The notes: a model not told the origin generated them from the sequence alone. Positions 12,485-25,512 are shown, counted from the stretch's first letter. The stretch: 64,000 bases of DNA from Lycocorax pyrrhopterus obiensis (GCA_014706295.1 JACSVZ010000002.1:53292432-53356431); one strand, 5' to 3'. Numbers and translations are program-made.

Positions 12485-14239
12485 CAGATCGGTCAGAGAT
12501 GTGGCTATAGTGAAACAAAGTGGATAGCTTCACTGAGACAAAGGAATGTGGAAAGCAAGAGGGAGAACGGATTTGGGATTATACACTTTATAATGGCAGA
12601 GAGAAAGTAAAAAGGCACTTTTTAATGACATAATCAACTATCCTTATGGCAGCTTTCTTTCAGCTGATAAATTTGCATATATGCTTCCCACAGTGATCCA
12701 CATTTCTAGTTATTAACTTGTGACAAGGTCATCCACTTGAAAAGAATTTCTCAACAAGGCAATGAAGTAATTAATTTCTCTGTTACAGAACTTGTTTAGC
12801 CAATAACAGTTCTTAAAATATAAAGAAATTTTCTGCTACTTAGAAGAATATATGGAATATGTGTGAATAAGTAGTAGGAAAAAAACCTTACCCCTCAAGA
12901 AAAGTGATGGGCTAATTAAACCACTTCTCGTACACAGACACAATATTAAAAATTAATTAATATCAAAACGTGGCTTTCTGCTGGCTTCAAGAAAAACAGT
13001 GCATAAATTAATCGAAAGGTATAGCAGCCAGATACACTACATGGCAAGTGAATCAAAACCCTGATGGTCACTACAGGATATCAAATCCATAGCTGGTGGT
13101 GGTCCACAACTAACAATCCACACTGCCTTTGCATGACCCTATGAGAATAGTGTGCTTACAGCACAACCTTGGCACTTATGATGAAATCTCTGCTTTCCCT
13201 ATAGAGCACCAGCACTGAGGGCTCTCCAGCTGTTCAACCCCCTTCCCCCTCCATACACATTTCCATATTGCTGCTTTTCTGATAATCCCCCATGGCCTCG
13301 GGACTTCCTCCGTAGCTAAAATAAGATATAAAGCCGTATTAGTCTCAGCATAATGAGTGATGCATCAGACCTCTTCTTCTATGTGTTGCCAGTGTCTTTC
13401 AAGCTGATCAGAAATAGAAAAAAATGGATTCACATCTCTGGTGAGCAAATGAAGGATCCTTCTCAGCACGGACTCTTCTTTGTTGTTAGTGTTACGTATT
13501 GCTGCCACTGGAGCTGTGCAGACACAAAGCTGTCTTTTGTAGGGGCTGAATGTCACAGAAGCACAATGTGCTTTTCTTTAAAGGAAAATACAAACTGGAA
13601 AGAAGAAGTCAACAAGGTACAGGGAGTCCTCCATGTTTATTGACTGTCTCAGGGACTGAATGCTGAAAGTAATTTGCACTGAGTTGTTGACCAGTTCTGG
13701 AGCTTTGGCTCAGGATTTTGCTTTGCTGGAAAATGACTAAGGAAGAGTCAGGAATTGTGCCAGTCCAGGATTTCAAACAAAAAAATAGAGGAAGTCTGAG
13801 CATAGTGCTTTATTACTGCCCTGCATTAATTCATTTTTTGCAAAATCCAGAGGGACTACTGCAGAACTCAGCAGTAGATGGCTGGAAATATGGAACCATG
13901 CTTTTCCCCATGTACAATGCCTAGATCAATAGTTTACCAAAGGTGAAATAAGCCCTAAGGCCATACACAGAAAATAGGAGTAGGATACCAGGAAAACCAG
14001 TCTGTATGAAATGTAAGATCTTCTTTTAAGAAAGGTGCTGAATAGTTAGTGTTTTCTTAAAATTTCAAAAGGGGAAAGTAAGTGATTAGGTTGGGAAATC
14101 ACAAAACATGCCAAAGACATGCATATTTTGGCAGGGCAATAAGCAGCAAAGGGAAGTCCACCACGGCCAAATTATAAATTACAATGCAAATGTCTAAATA
14201 TTCAAGCATTGCAGTAAGAATTGCCTCATGGATGGGATG
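12485..14239. other. Intergenic, no gene seen
   Basis: I see no exon or recognisable repeat. The 12590-13010 stretch is AT-rich with several TAATTA/ATTAATTA homeodomain-type cores and could be a conserved non-coding element, which only an alignment could show. Confidence 0.45.
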
Positions 14240-14700
14240 CCTTTCCCTGGTCTTAAAATCAGGAGTCAAACACGGTTAGAAGGGAAAAAGGGGTTTTACC
14301 TCGGTACTTATTTTAAGGATCCTTAGGTGCACCACATCCAGGTCAAATGCACCTCAATGCACACCGCAGTGCACACCCACAATAGATCTCGTATAACATT
14401 ACAGGCCTTACTAATTAGCTTATCTATCAAAGATTCCCCAATGAGAGGCTCGAATGAACCCCCCTCCCCAAGGAACCTTCCCCTGGATGGTTCTATCTTA
14501 GTTTACAAAATGTGTTCTGGAGAGGACCTTGGTGTCTGGGGCACACTGCTCCCTAACTACGAAGCTTCTAAAATGTTTAGTCTGCTAGTTTGACAAACAA
14601 GTCCAAGAATGTAGGCAAAAAGCACTAAAGAATACAGAAGTTGTAAAAAGGTATAAAAGGGGTTTAAAAGAAAAGACAAAAATCATCATGGCATCAGATG
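14240..14700. mobile_element. Possible LTR-derived segment
   Basis: The segment has a distinct composition and the style of avian ERVL-type LTRs: GAGTCAAACACGGTTAG, then GGGGTTTTACCTCGGTACTT, then a repeated set of GTGCAC/GTGCACACC cores. A good TATA-like box, GTATAAAAGG, lies at 14651-14660. I see no internal retroviral frame. The family impression comes from memory and the boundaries are approximate. Confidence 0.3.
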
Positions 14701-17700
14701 GAGTCCGGGAAAGCAGAGCATGTAGAGGCCATGGAAGACCATAGAAGGCAGTCCTTGCAGCAGTGATAAGCCTCAAAGCTGGTGCCTCTGCTCCCTCCTG
14801 CCTCCTCAGAACCTAAGAAAGTCAGATAGTTATTACTTACCACAACTACTCCGAGACTTAAGGGAAGATGCTGAATGATGAAATTCAGATCCCTATTCCT
14901 TGACCAAAGTAACTACAGATTTTACTCTTGAAGTAGGGGCCTTGTAACTCACATTTTTCTCACAGCTTTTTCTGCTCCTTGCTCTTTTAAGGAGAACTAC
15001 TTGTAAGCATGATCAACAGTGAATATGTAAGAGAACTTATCTTGGGATACAGATACAGAATTCACAAAAAGCAGCCTGCCTGACAATGCTCTCTACAGCT
15101 TTAAATTCCACAAGTGACTTTCATCTTTTTATTTTTTTTACTGCCACAGGCTGGGAAAACTCAGAGAAACATATTTAGCCCTGGTCATCACTTTTTCATT
15201 TCAGCTTTATCTTTGAAAAGAAAGGAACATTGCTTAAAGTCTCAGATTCTCCTTCATATTTGTCAGACCCAAACATAACTATAAGGTCTGTCAAAGGTTA
15301 TGGAGGCTTTTTTTTCCTGCTTCAAGTGCTATGTTCCTGACACAGATAGAATTCTTGAAAATCATATTAACAAGCCAATGTTTATGCTCTTGGGATGATA
15401 CAGTCATTGCAATCAGGGTTATTATAACATCAATAAACTGAAAAGAATTAAATTACTTTTGATCAAAACTAACTATTCTCAGTTGGTTGCTTGTTGAATT
15501 TGTATCAGCCAAATCAGCAAGATGAGGAAGATACGCTCTGGTGGCTTGAAAATGAAGTACAACTCTTTGATCAGGAAGAACAGGGAAGAAATTATTGCAA
15601 ATTCTCTTCCTTCGTATTTTTCAGTATGAAGTGTCTCACAGGAAAAAAGATTTGAGAAATGATCTAAACCAATTCTTTGCACATTGGTACTGCTGGTTTT
15701 GCTTGTGAATGATCTCTGGATCTTACGTTCTTGGGGTTTCTCTTCCTAACACTTTAATCGCTTGTATTGTTTGTGCTGCTTTTTTTTTCTTTTTCCTATT
15801 AGACAGAATGTCTTGCTTATAGCAGATAAAGAAGGCACCTTATTTCTGGGCCAAAAGAGTCTAATCTGTGGAAAAGAAGTATTTTACTTCTAGGATTACA
15901 CTTATTTTTAGATTTATACATTAAAAATTCCTGGGGACAGATTCTGCCACTGTTGTCCAGCTGAGTCATACTTTTATAAATAACCTCACTGCAAAGAATG
16001 GCTTTTCTTTTAGCATAAGACACTATTTCTGCAGATGAGAAGTGATTTGGTTTGGTCCTTGGAAGCTTCCTGCAAAAATCCCACTGTTTTTCCTCCTGTT
16101 TTCAAGTGAAAGGAGAAAAAAGAATCAATAAAGGGGGCATGTTTTAATAACAAACCTATTTCCAGTTTATCTGGAGAGCTCTGGATGAAGGCCCTCATGA
16201 GCCTGTGTCCCATCAAATGTTTTCATTTGTGGTATCTTTGCAGTCGTTTACTCCAGAACACAAACCTGGCTACAGTAACAGTGACCACAAGCGATAATTG
16301 TCATTATTCCCTCACCTGTGACAGCAGAGAACACAACAGGCTGATTATCTGCAAATAGCTCCAGTTCCTTCCTCTGCCACCAACTGAGGGAGCAATTTTG
16401 AGGAATTCACTTGCTCTTCTGGCACTTCGGTTTGCCACCTGTCACGCAGTAATCGTGCCACTTAGCTTCCAACATAACTTGCTACTACCAAAGTGATGTG
16501 TGGGGGTGTGGTATTTGTGCCACACACACGAGCACTTTGCAGTTTCTCGGTTGCATTTCGTGCAGCAGCTCCTGTTGTACTCCTTGTATTACACACACAG
16601 ACACTGGATGCCTCTTACTTCTACATACTTGCCAGTGACCTTCTTGGTCTTTAACCCTTCCTCCATTCCTTTTCCATAGTAACTCTGTGGTAATCTGCTC
16701 TGCGCTGGACAAAGATACCTGAAAAGTATTCATTTGGGGCAATAGAAATTGAAGGGTGTGAGCATTCTCCTGAACTCTTAAAAGATTACATTCTTTGTTC
16801 ACGAATTACCTTATCCAAAGGACTATGGCAGACCTGGACCCTTGGGCTCAAGTGATGTATCATGAAGGGTGTTGGAAATGGACAGGCTTAATTTTTATTT
16901 CCTTGACTCCCATTTTAAAAATCGGAAATTTAAAAATAGAGGTATCATGATCTCATTAATTGACTTTGTAACCAACAGCTTCATGTTTTATAGCCTGCCT
17001 CTCAGTCACTTGGAATTACAATTTCATTTAAAAGAAATCCTATGGAAATCAATGGCTTCTTGAAGATCAAGGTATCATTTACTCTGTTTAAGAGAGACAG
17101 AATTATGTAAGATATCTATAATTGGGCAGACTTCTGCTGTTATTCAAAACACCTTAGATGCTCTACTTGATCTGACTATGACTGAGTAGGAACTGTCAAA
17201 AGATGAATGAGTAGGAACTTCCAAACCCAGTACATTTAGAACAAACCTCTCCTACAGGACTGGCCTGACAATTTTGAGCCTTAAGCTATTCAGTATAGCC
17301 CCTTCAAAACCTCTATTCTTTGTATTTAATAGTAATCCCAGATTACAAAATGAAATATATATCTTTCCAACAGGCTGTTCAAAATCCTTAGTTCCACTGA
17401 GAGAATGTCACATAATGTGCTCTAGAGCTACAGCATAATGGAAAGCAGAGCTGTAAGCCACAGTGATAGACAAGCTGATGGGGCTGGGAATAGAAACAGC
17501 TTTAGCATACCTTGGGAATGGATGTAAGAGCTGGCAGCCCCCTAAGTAGGGGCTCATTTTCCTTCCTACACCATGACATGCTGCATTTATGGTGCCTATT
17601 CCTCTTGAATCTTGGTGAGTGGATTCCAAATTTAGGACACATAAAGTGTTAATCTATCTTACATCCAAGACATGTCAGAACATTTCTGTATGATTGTGTA

Positions 17701-20271
17701 GTGAGAACAACTCCATCAGAATCATCTTGTATAGAGAAGAATCTTTGAAGAAACCAAAGGAAACAGATACCTGTGTATTTGGATAAGTATACCCCAACTT
17801 CTCAAATCTTAGGATTGGTTTAAAAGGTAGAACACGCTAGAAAATTATAAGCTAGGACTGGACTTCTGCTGAGTGCTTTTCCAAATCTTTGCTTCATCAT
17901 TTTTGACCCACCATCTTAGAACCAGAAAATCTGTTTTATTAAAAAAAAAAAAATTAAAAAATCACAGGATTCAACAGTGGCCCTTCAGAAAACTCCCTGC
18001 CAAATTTTGTATGTTGACAACTCCACAAAAGCTTTGTTTTGGGTCTTCTGTTCCAGTTTCAGGTTTCTTTTTCATAGGTTTATCCAGCACTTCAAAATAT
18101 GAAACGAATCCTCCATCTTTCTTCTGTGTATTGTCCTCAACAAGTGAGGAAAATAAAGGAACTGAAACTGAAATGTAGGATGTTTGAAAGACATCAACTG
18201 ATTAGAGTCAATTTACTACATTAATCAAAGGCAATTTTAGTTTTCAGCTGTAAACTAAATCTGTTTGGTATGCAGCAGTAGTTTCCCAGGTACATGCTCT
18301 GCATTAAAAATATATATACCTGCATACATCCATATGCCCAGGGTTTCAGTACATTGGACCAAACTTTCCCTTGAATTATAGGCCACTGACTTCAAAAGAC
18401 TCTCCTAGGAATACACCTAGGAGTATGCAAAACTAGATCCATCACTGCTGCATAGTGTACTTTCTTCTCACTCATTTCATGGGTTTTCCTTCCATTTGGC
18501 CCCATTCTTAAGTCTTTGGCAGGTTAAGAGTGAGGTAAATTATTTGGAAACATCTCGTATTTATTGATCCTCATTCACAGCATAAATTACACAATGCAGT
18601 CATGTGAGGTGAAAGAAGGAATTTTGTTAATATCTTATTTAAACACTAATTCAAAGTTCTAAAGACACAGGATCCTTTATCACTCCTGTGCTTCTAAAAT
18701 ATTTCAAAACTTTGACAGGGCACAAAATCTTCTATTCCCTTCTGAGCAACTAATATTTTTATAAACACCACACTGGTTTCCTTTTCTTTCCAGCTCCTGT
18801 CTTTTGTTTACAAATAGATCCTTATGGCTCTATGAATTCAAGACAGTTGTACCTTGAAATTCACTGGAATGCCATCAGACCTATTATTTTTGGAACTTTC
18901 TAGCTACATAAATAAAATGTCAACTATCTGAATATATTAGGCAGGGAAAACAACATGAAAAGCCATCTGTAATTAAGGATAAATGATAGGTAAAACTGCA
19001 ATTTCAAATAATACACCCAGCAAAGAGCAGAAGTGCATAAATATACACAAAAGCCAGTGTATTAGTTCTCCATATAGATTGAATCAAATCTAGTTGGAAC
19101 AATTAATTACAATACATTAATTTAAATCTCATAACAATTATTGTATTTTTCTTCGTATCCATCAACTTCAGTCTTTTCGCAGATGTTCTGCTCACACAGG
19201 TGCAAATTCTTTGAATCTGACACTGTTTCCTATGTCACTTGAAATCTCGGGCTTTCGTTTTGCACCTGCCCGAAACCTGCACTGCTCTGCCACCTAGTGC
19301 TTTGAAGGAAGGTATCTTACATCGAACGGCACAGTCTGTTCAACAGCATAGATGAAGACTCTCTGTGCAGAAACATTTTATTAGCATTTCCTTACTAAAT
19401 GGGTGATTGAGGAGGAACTTGGTTTATCAGCCTCTAAGGATATCGTAATTGATCACTGCCAGAGATTGCCTCTATGTCTGCAGATCTTAGTCATATACAA
19501 AATTGTTTAGCAACCCGCATCCTTCTATTTTAGGACATTACATCATCTTTATGGATCTTTCTAAAATGTAAAATAAATTAATTTTTACATAAAATCCTTA
19601 TAGAAGAAAAAATGTAATCAAATATCACATGTATTTAACCATATAAAATTTTCAGACAAAAAATGTCTATTTCAACTTCTAGCAGGTACCTAAAGAATCA
19701 AAATGCAATTACTGGTGCATAAAATTTTTGTTTGTAAATGGATTCTAAAGTACAGCATTTGCAACAACCAGCTTGCCTTTTGTTAATTTTAATTTACACA
19801 GTTTCTAAAAGTGTGTGTTTCTATATTACCACTATTGCAATTTATATTTCTTCTAAAATTACATATAAACAGGGCTTATTTCAAGTAACAGACCAGGCTA
19901 CATATTTTAGAGGAATTTTTTTTTTTTTTACAATTTGATTTGAAAGTAATGGAGCTTTACATTGTCGGGGTTAACATGACCAAGCTATGAAAATGAGCTT
20001 TGCTCTTCTTTTGAAGGAAAAGTCATTCAAACAAGACTGCTCTGACACTCACTGAAGAGAATTTCTTCTATGGAAAATTAACATCAATTACATATACAAA
20101 TCTTCAATATTTATCAGTTGGTTCTAATTTTTCCTTTAGACACCATGAATACCAAATGACTTTCCCCTCACATTACTCAGAAATGACTATGAAACATTGA
20201 CAAGCATCTCCTCTTGTCTGGATTGCATAAATGCAGAACCAACATAAACTGCGTGTCTATGAAATTAATCA
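14701..20271. other. Intergenic, no gene seen
   Basis: AT-rich sequence with only short chance frames (105 codons or fewer). No splice-supported exon, RNA gene or repeat family is recognised. A short A-tract lies at 17941-17953 and a T-tract at 19918-19929. Confidence 0.5.
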
Positions 20272-21415
20272 CAGAATGGTTGGGGTTGGAAGGGACCTCT
20301 GGAGATCTAGTTCAAACCTCCTGCTAAAGCAAGTTCACCTAGAGCATTTTATGCATTGATAAGATCCCCTCAGTTGTCTCTTCTTGAGGCTGAACAGGCC
20401 CAGCTCCCGCAGCCTGTCCTTCAGTCCCTTAAAGATCTTTGCTGAACAAGACTGGACCCCCTGCTGACCCTTGGGGAACATCTTCAGCTACAGGCCTCCA
20501 GCTGGACTCTGGTGATGATCACAACGCTCTGGGATCTGCCATTCAGCCAGTTCTGGCCTATGGGAATGTTGTGGAAGACAGTGTCAAAAGCCTTGAAGTC
20601 AAGGTAGACATTATCCACTGCTCTTCCCTCATCCACCCAGCCAGTCACTCCATCTTACAAAGATGGGTGGTCAAGCATGATTTTCCCTTGGTGGATCCAT
20701 GTTGACTACTTCTCATAACCTTCTTTTTTGTCTGCACGCTTAGAGATGACAACCAGGCCATTCCATTACCTTCCCAGGGATTAAGGTGAGTTTAACTGGC
20801 TTGTAGCTCCCTGGATCCTGCCCTCCTTCTTGCTCTTTTTGAAGTTCGAGTTCTCATGTACCTCTCCATGATCTTACAAATAACATGTCCCAGCTCCCTC
20901 AGCACTTGAGGGTGCATCCCATCAAGGCCTTGACACCCACAACTCTAAACTGATCCTCCTCAACACAAAATCCTTTCTCCAGACTTTCTCACTTGCCTAC
21001 AGAGTCACAGCTTCCTGAGGGCTGCCTTAGCAATAAATACTGAAGCAAAAAGAGACCTTCCCTAACCGCCTTCTCTGGATCCTTTGTCACCATCAGCAGG
21101 GGCCCCACGTTTTCCCAAATCTTCCTGTTGCTACTGGTGTACTAGAGGGGGCCCCTGTTGTTGTCCTTGACCTCCCTTGCCAGATTTAATTCCAAATGGA
21201 CCTTAGCCTTCCAGATCACATTCCTGCATACTCTGAAAACACTACTATATCCCTTACAAGTGCCCAAGAACCCTGCCCCTTTTTCCACAAGATTCCATAA
21301 ACTTCCTTCTCTTTATGTTTTACCAGAAGCTCCTTGCTCATCCATGCAGGTGTCTTGCCCCTTTGCTTGATTTCTTACCCGTAAGGATTCACTAACCTTG
21401 ATCTTGGAGGAAGTG
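20272..21415 (-). mobile_element. CR1 LINE, decayed fragment about 1.1 kb
   Basis: It begins with the reverse-complemented 3' end (ATCACAGAATGGTTGGGGTTGG, AGGGACCTCTGGAGATCTAG). It continues through sequence antisense to the CR1 reverse transcriptase and tail, including AGGCTGAACAGGCCCAGCTC, the rc of the FSLEE-type segment. On the minus strand the coding frame is broken many times, so this is an old copy. The 88-codon plus-strand frame at 20439-20705 is antisense to it. Confidence 0.85.
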
Positions 21416-22944
21416 ATGCTTATTCAGCTTTTTTCCTATAGGACTGTCAAATATTGATATCTAAAAAGAAACTAAGTGCAATTGGCAAGGTGCAACTGGT
21501 CTCATATGTGGACAAATAAAAAGACCCTCACCTCTCTCTAAAATACACTGCCCTGTGGGAAAGGCATGTATGTATGTATCTGCCTTACTGTTGGGCTGAT
21601 CTCACCTCTATGTCAGTCTCATCCCATGCAGCTCTGTCAAAAGTTAGTTTTCCACTCCATATCCTGCTGGATACCTTTTATTGGCTTCACTTCTGAACAA
21701 GTGAAAAATAGGCACGACTGGACTAAATCCTGTTTGGACAAATCAAAAGGACTTAGTTGTTTGCTTGGATACTGTCAACTGAATGGCATCAATTTACTTA
21801 TCAGCTTCCATTATTCCCTTGCTCCCATTATTTATGGAGGAAATGCATTATCTCCACTAACATCTGTTACTACCAGTTATGCTTCAAAGCATGGGATCCA
21901 GAGCAAGGAAAGTAGAAGTGAAGCATTCCAGCCCACTCCTTAAACAGGCATAAGGAGCTCAGTCAGCTACTGATGAAGCCTATTGCAGAAAGTGTGGTCC
22001 TGTGTCCTCCGCTTTCATATTCCTACAGTCCACACTGCCACTTTTCTGACCCTGACAGAAGATCCCGACAGGGAGATCCCCACCACAAAAAACATGCTGT
22101 AGAAAGCCAGGGAACAGTTCTAACTTAGCACAGCTCTTTGAACCAGGAAGCAAAGGAGCACATACACTCAAGTGCCAAAGAAATAGAGGGACCACCCAGA
22201 CAGGGTTGGGGCAGGTTTGCATTTTTTGGCAGCAAATAGCTACTAGGGTGGCTGAGCCACAATACCAAAGAGCACCATGTGCATACTGACATCCCAAACA
22301 GAAACTGAAAACAGACTTAAACCCCTAATGCAGTGATGCTGCTGTGTGGCTAAAACCAAAGTGGAAATCCAGGGAGGTGCTGCAACTGCACCTCTGAAGG
22401 GCACCAGTGGAGAGACGAAGCAGAGCTGCCCCCTCTCTGCCCAGGACTCCAGCCAAAGGCAATGCGGCCGTTCGCGGTTTTCCAAGCACACACTGACCAC
22501 CCAGACTACTGAACAGCAGTGGCTGCAAAGAGCCAGCTTTGACCCCTGTCACATTTACAGACTTCCAGTCATTACATTTCAATTTGTTTCTTTACTCAAA
22601 AAACCAAGTGTACTTTGAGGGGGGAAAACACGCTTTCCACATCCCTTTAAGATAGAAAATTATCTTGTGTACTGACAATAGCAAGGAACACTCAGCCTTC
22701 GTCCAGTGCAGAAAAAACGCAAATACTATGTGGCAACCACTATTTTGCTCAACCCCAGGACTATCACCAATTATCTCTAACAGCAGCATTGTGGAGAGAT
22801 CCACACAAAGGAAATAACCAAATAACTGCATCTTTCCTTGCAAATATCCTTTGTTTCTAATCAACATCACTTTTCAACATTTTTTCCCCTCCATAAGAGC
22901 AGCAGCCAAAACCAGAAAGCAAATTTCCCTGGGACACTTAACAC
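21416..22944. other. Intergenic, downstream of MRPL32
   Basis: I see no gene. It lies between the CR1 copy and the probable MRPL32 polyadenylation signal. Open frames on both strands (up to 125 codons) overlap each other and resemble nothing I know. Confidence 0.5.
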
Positions 22945-22950
22945 TTTATT
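22945..22950 (-). terminator. Probable MRPL32 polyadenylation signal
   Basis: Plus-strand TTTATT is AATAAA on the minus strand, about 350 bp past the MRPL32 stop codon. It is a plausible 3' UTR end. Other sites are possible. Confidence 0.5.
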
Positions 22951-23298
22951 GTACATCTGTGAATGTTCTCGCCTTGTTTAAAAGACGTTATTTACAAAAC
23001 CAGCATAGAACATTAGCATACAAATTGTTCAGTGTACTGTACGCAGATATCCAAATCCAAGGCAGATCCTGATTTCTGTTTGTTGACTGCTATGATGTAT
23101 CACTGAGAAGCATTTCCCGCTGCATGCTAGAGAAACACCACCTGACTGTAAAATCATATGGTACAACACAGAATTCAAGCAGGCTTCCCAAAAGTTCAGA
23201 GCAGTTCTGTTCACACTGAGTGAACGAGAAAAACATTCTTGAAAATCATGAATTCTCTTCCTGCAGCAACTGCTTTTGCTACCATTAATCCTACAGCA

Positions 23299-25252
23299 TC
23301 AATTTTGAACAAACCAAGACGGACGTTTCCTGGCTCTTTCAATGATCCGTTTGCCTGTATCTTTTTCTGTGGGTTTTTCTCCTTCATAAAGGACAACAGT
23401 CTCTACAGTTGGAGCATTAAATGGTCCTCCTTCCTTCTTCTGTATTTCCATCCGTATCAGTCGAGTTTCTTCTTTGACCTTTGCGTAACAATAGCCACAA
23501 AGGACGTGTTTCTGCTTCAAGTTTCCACACTCAGGACAAACATCTATGTTCCTCTACAAGGACAGTGGAAAACAGGAAATTTTGTCATTTGAACAGCAGC
23601 AAAAAAAAGAAACAGGGAACGAATACAAATAAAAATGTTAAATGAAATAGTAGAGAAACTCAACTACCGTTTCAAACTGTATTCTTCTACATAATATTTC
23701 TGTAATGTGTTGCTATGTCAGTGGTTACTACTAAGAACAGCCTATAAATTCAGTATCTAAGTAATTATGCCTATTTATGTTTGGAAGACTAAAGACCTAT
23801 GGACTCAACTAGGTGCACAGAAAATGTAGGCCTTTTCCATTTACATTATCTGTTCAACCAAAATTCACATTTTGTTGGCTTGCACCTCAAGTGCCACTGT
23901 TTATTCAACCTCAGACTACTGTCACACATGATGAATGTTACAAAGGATTTTAAAGATTATAGTCTCTTTTAAGCTTATTTATTTATAAACAAAGTCCAGA
24001 GAGCTTTTACAGTCCATACTTCCCTCTGCACTGACTCTCCAAAACAAGGACTTTGCTGATTACCTTCATTTCTATGAGCTTGCTGGGATGCCTCCGCCGG
24101 CTGCGGTTCACCTCAATGGTGCGCCTTTGCTTGGGCGCCGCCATCCACAGGACACTCTCCAGCAGGCTTGGCGCCTCAGTGCTGCTCTCACCGGCGTCAT
24201 TTATCCCTTGTGGAACAAGAGCCGGACCTTGCACAGCTAGTGCTGGTCCTGCAGGAAAAAGAAAAAGAGGGGGGTGACTGTCCCACTCTACTCTGCACTG
24301 GTGCAGCCTCCCCTTGAATACCATCTGCAGTTTTGGGCACCACAACATAAGGAGGATATAAAGCTCTTATATAGCATTCAAAGGAGGGCCACAAGGATGG
24401 TGAAGGGCCTGGAAGGGAAGCCACACAAGGAGCAGCTGAGGTTACTTAGTCTGTTCAGCCTGGAGGAGAGTGAAGGGAGACCTCATCACAGCCTACAACT
24501 TCCTTATGAGGGGAAGCAGAGGGGGAGGCACTGATCTCTCCCCTGTGGTGACAGGACTTGAGAGAACGGCATGAAGCTGAGTCAAAGGAGGTTTAGGTCA
24601 GACATTAGGAAAAGGTTCTTCACCCAGAGGGTGGCTGGGCACTGGAACAGGCTCCCCAGGAAATTGGTCACAAGCCAGACAAAGTTCAGGAAGCGTTTGG
24701 ACAACGCTCTCAGGTACATGATGTGACTCTTGGGGCTGTCCTGGGCAGGGCTGAGTTGGACTCGATAATCCTTGTGCTCTCCTTCCAACTCAGCACATTC
24801 TGTGATTCTGTGAGAAAGAAATTCCTTACAGCCAAGCCCCATTTTACCTGCGATCGAGGAAACACAACACGGATACCGCCGTCACCCCGAAGCAAGGTCA
24901 GAGCGGCGCCCCAGCCCCGCTCCCTCACTGACCCCAGCGCCCTCTCTCCCTCCGCCCTTCACTGGTAAAACGAGTCCCTCAGCCCCGACACCGCCCTCTC
25001 ACAGAATCACAGACTCGATGGCGCTGGAAGTGACCTCTGAGATCATCTACTCCAATCCCTTCCCAAGGCAGATGACACAGGAACGCGTCCAGTTCCTTCA
25101 GCTGGGCGGAGAAGAGGCCGGGACCTACCCCAGGGCGGGCTCTGTCCCCCGAGGACACCCGGCCGGAGGCCGCGCTCCAGCCGCCCCCAGCAGCGCTGGA
25201 GCAGAGCGCGAAGCCGCGGCAGCGGAGAGCGGACCAGTATCAGCACCGCCAT
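23299..25252 (-). CDS. MRPL32: Mitochondrial ribosomal protein L32 (bL32m)
   Basis: Component of the large subunit of the mitochondrial ribosome, made in the cytosol and imported. Three coding exons on the minus strand: exon 1 25252-25129 (41 codons plus 1 nt, donor GTAGGT), exon 2 24248-24064 (acceptor TTTTTCCTGCAG, donor GTAATC), exon 3 23553-23299 (acceptor TTGTAG, stop TGA). Phases join cleanly (1, then 0), giving 187 residues against 188 in human. Exon 1 is a basic, Arg/Leu-rich mitochondrial targeting sequence. Residues about 42-51 are [25 protein letters not shown] (from residue 76) matches the region where the m-AAA protease is known to cut the precursor. Exon 3 carries the zinc-binding pairs CPEC (109/112) and CGYC (122/125) and ends [10 protein letters not shown]. 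It is divergently paired with PSMA2. A CR1 copy sits in intron 1. Confidence 0.96.
24270..24816 (+). mobile_element. CR1 LINE, 3' fragment, inside MRPL32 intron 1
   Basis: In plus orientation it encodes remnants of the CR1 ORF2 C-terminal region ([41 protein letters not shown]). It ends with the CR1 3' terminus (TCCTTCCAACTCAGCACATT, then TCTGTGATTCTGTG). It is antisense to MRPL32 and starts only about 20 bp from the exon 2 acceptor, so the pyrimidine tract of that acceptor lies almost against the element. Confidence 0.93.
25003..25110 (-). mobile_element. Small CR1 3' fragment beside MRPL32 exon 1
   Basis: It starts TCACAGAATCACAGACTCGA, followed by GGAAGTGACCTCTGAGATCA and TCCAATCC, the reverse complement of a CR1 3' end. 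The right edge is uncertain. The fragment reaches to within about 20 bp of the exon 1 splice donor at 25128 and faces the plus-oriented CR1 at 24270-24816. Confidence 0.8.
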
Positions 25253-25362
25253 AGCCCCACGCGGCCCTACCGAGCCCTCGGGGGAGGTGCGCCTGTCGCT
25301 GGGCCTTCTGGGAAACCGAGTGCCCTCAGTCCGTCACGGCATCGCAGGGACACAAGAACAGG

Positions 25363-25381
25363 ACTCCAAGTCCCAGCATTG
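25363..25381 (+). promoter_or_regulatory. ZNF143/THAP11-type motif, copy 1
   Basis: ACTCCAAGTCCCAGCATTG closely resembles the ZNF143 (Staf) SBS2 consensus ACTACAANTCCCAGNATGC, with one change in the ACTACAA half. This motif is common in bidirectional housekeeping promoters. It lies between the MRPL32 and PSMA2 start codons. Confidence 0.7.
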
Positions 25382-25396
25382 CTCTCGCTACCAGGA

Positions 25397-25407
25397 GGGC
25401 GGGGCGG
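25397..25407 (+). promoter_or_regulatory. GC box (Sp1-type)
   Basis: GGGCGGGGCGG, a classical Sp/KLF site, lies between the two ZNF143-like motifs of the MRPL32-PSMA2 promoter. Confidence 0.65.
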
Positions 25408-25424
25408 CGGAGGGCAGATTGAGG

Positions 25425-25443
25425 ACTCCAACTCCCAGCATGC
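25425..25443 (+). promoter_or_regulatory. ZNF143/THAP11-type motif, copy 2
   Basis: ACTCCAACTCCCAGCATGC is a near-exact ZNF143 SBS2 site, in the same orientation as copy 1 and 62 bp from it. It lies about 160 bp upstream of the PSMA2 start codon. Confidence 0.78.
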
Positions 25444-25504
25444 ATCACGGCACGCCTCTCCGCCAACCGCGTCCCGGCACGCTCAGGCACACGCCGCCAC
25501 CCCG

Positions 25505-25512
25505 CCAATCAG
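25505..25512 (+). promoter_or_regulatory. CCAAT box (NF-Y-type)
   Basis: CCAATCAG matches the NF-Y core with its preferred 3' flank and is about 100 bp upstream of the PSMA2 start codon, a typical distance. It probably serves PSMA2. Confidence 0.6.

Noticed and set aside
1..22900. HECW1 exons expected by synteny
   Set aside because: I looked for its recognisable C2, WW and HECT segments on the minus strand and saw none; the gene presumably lies further left.
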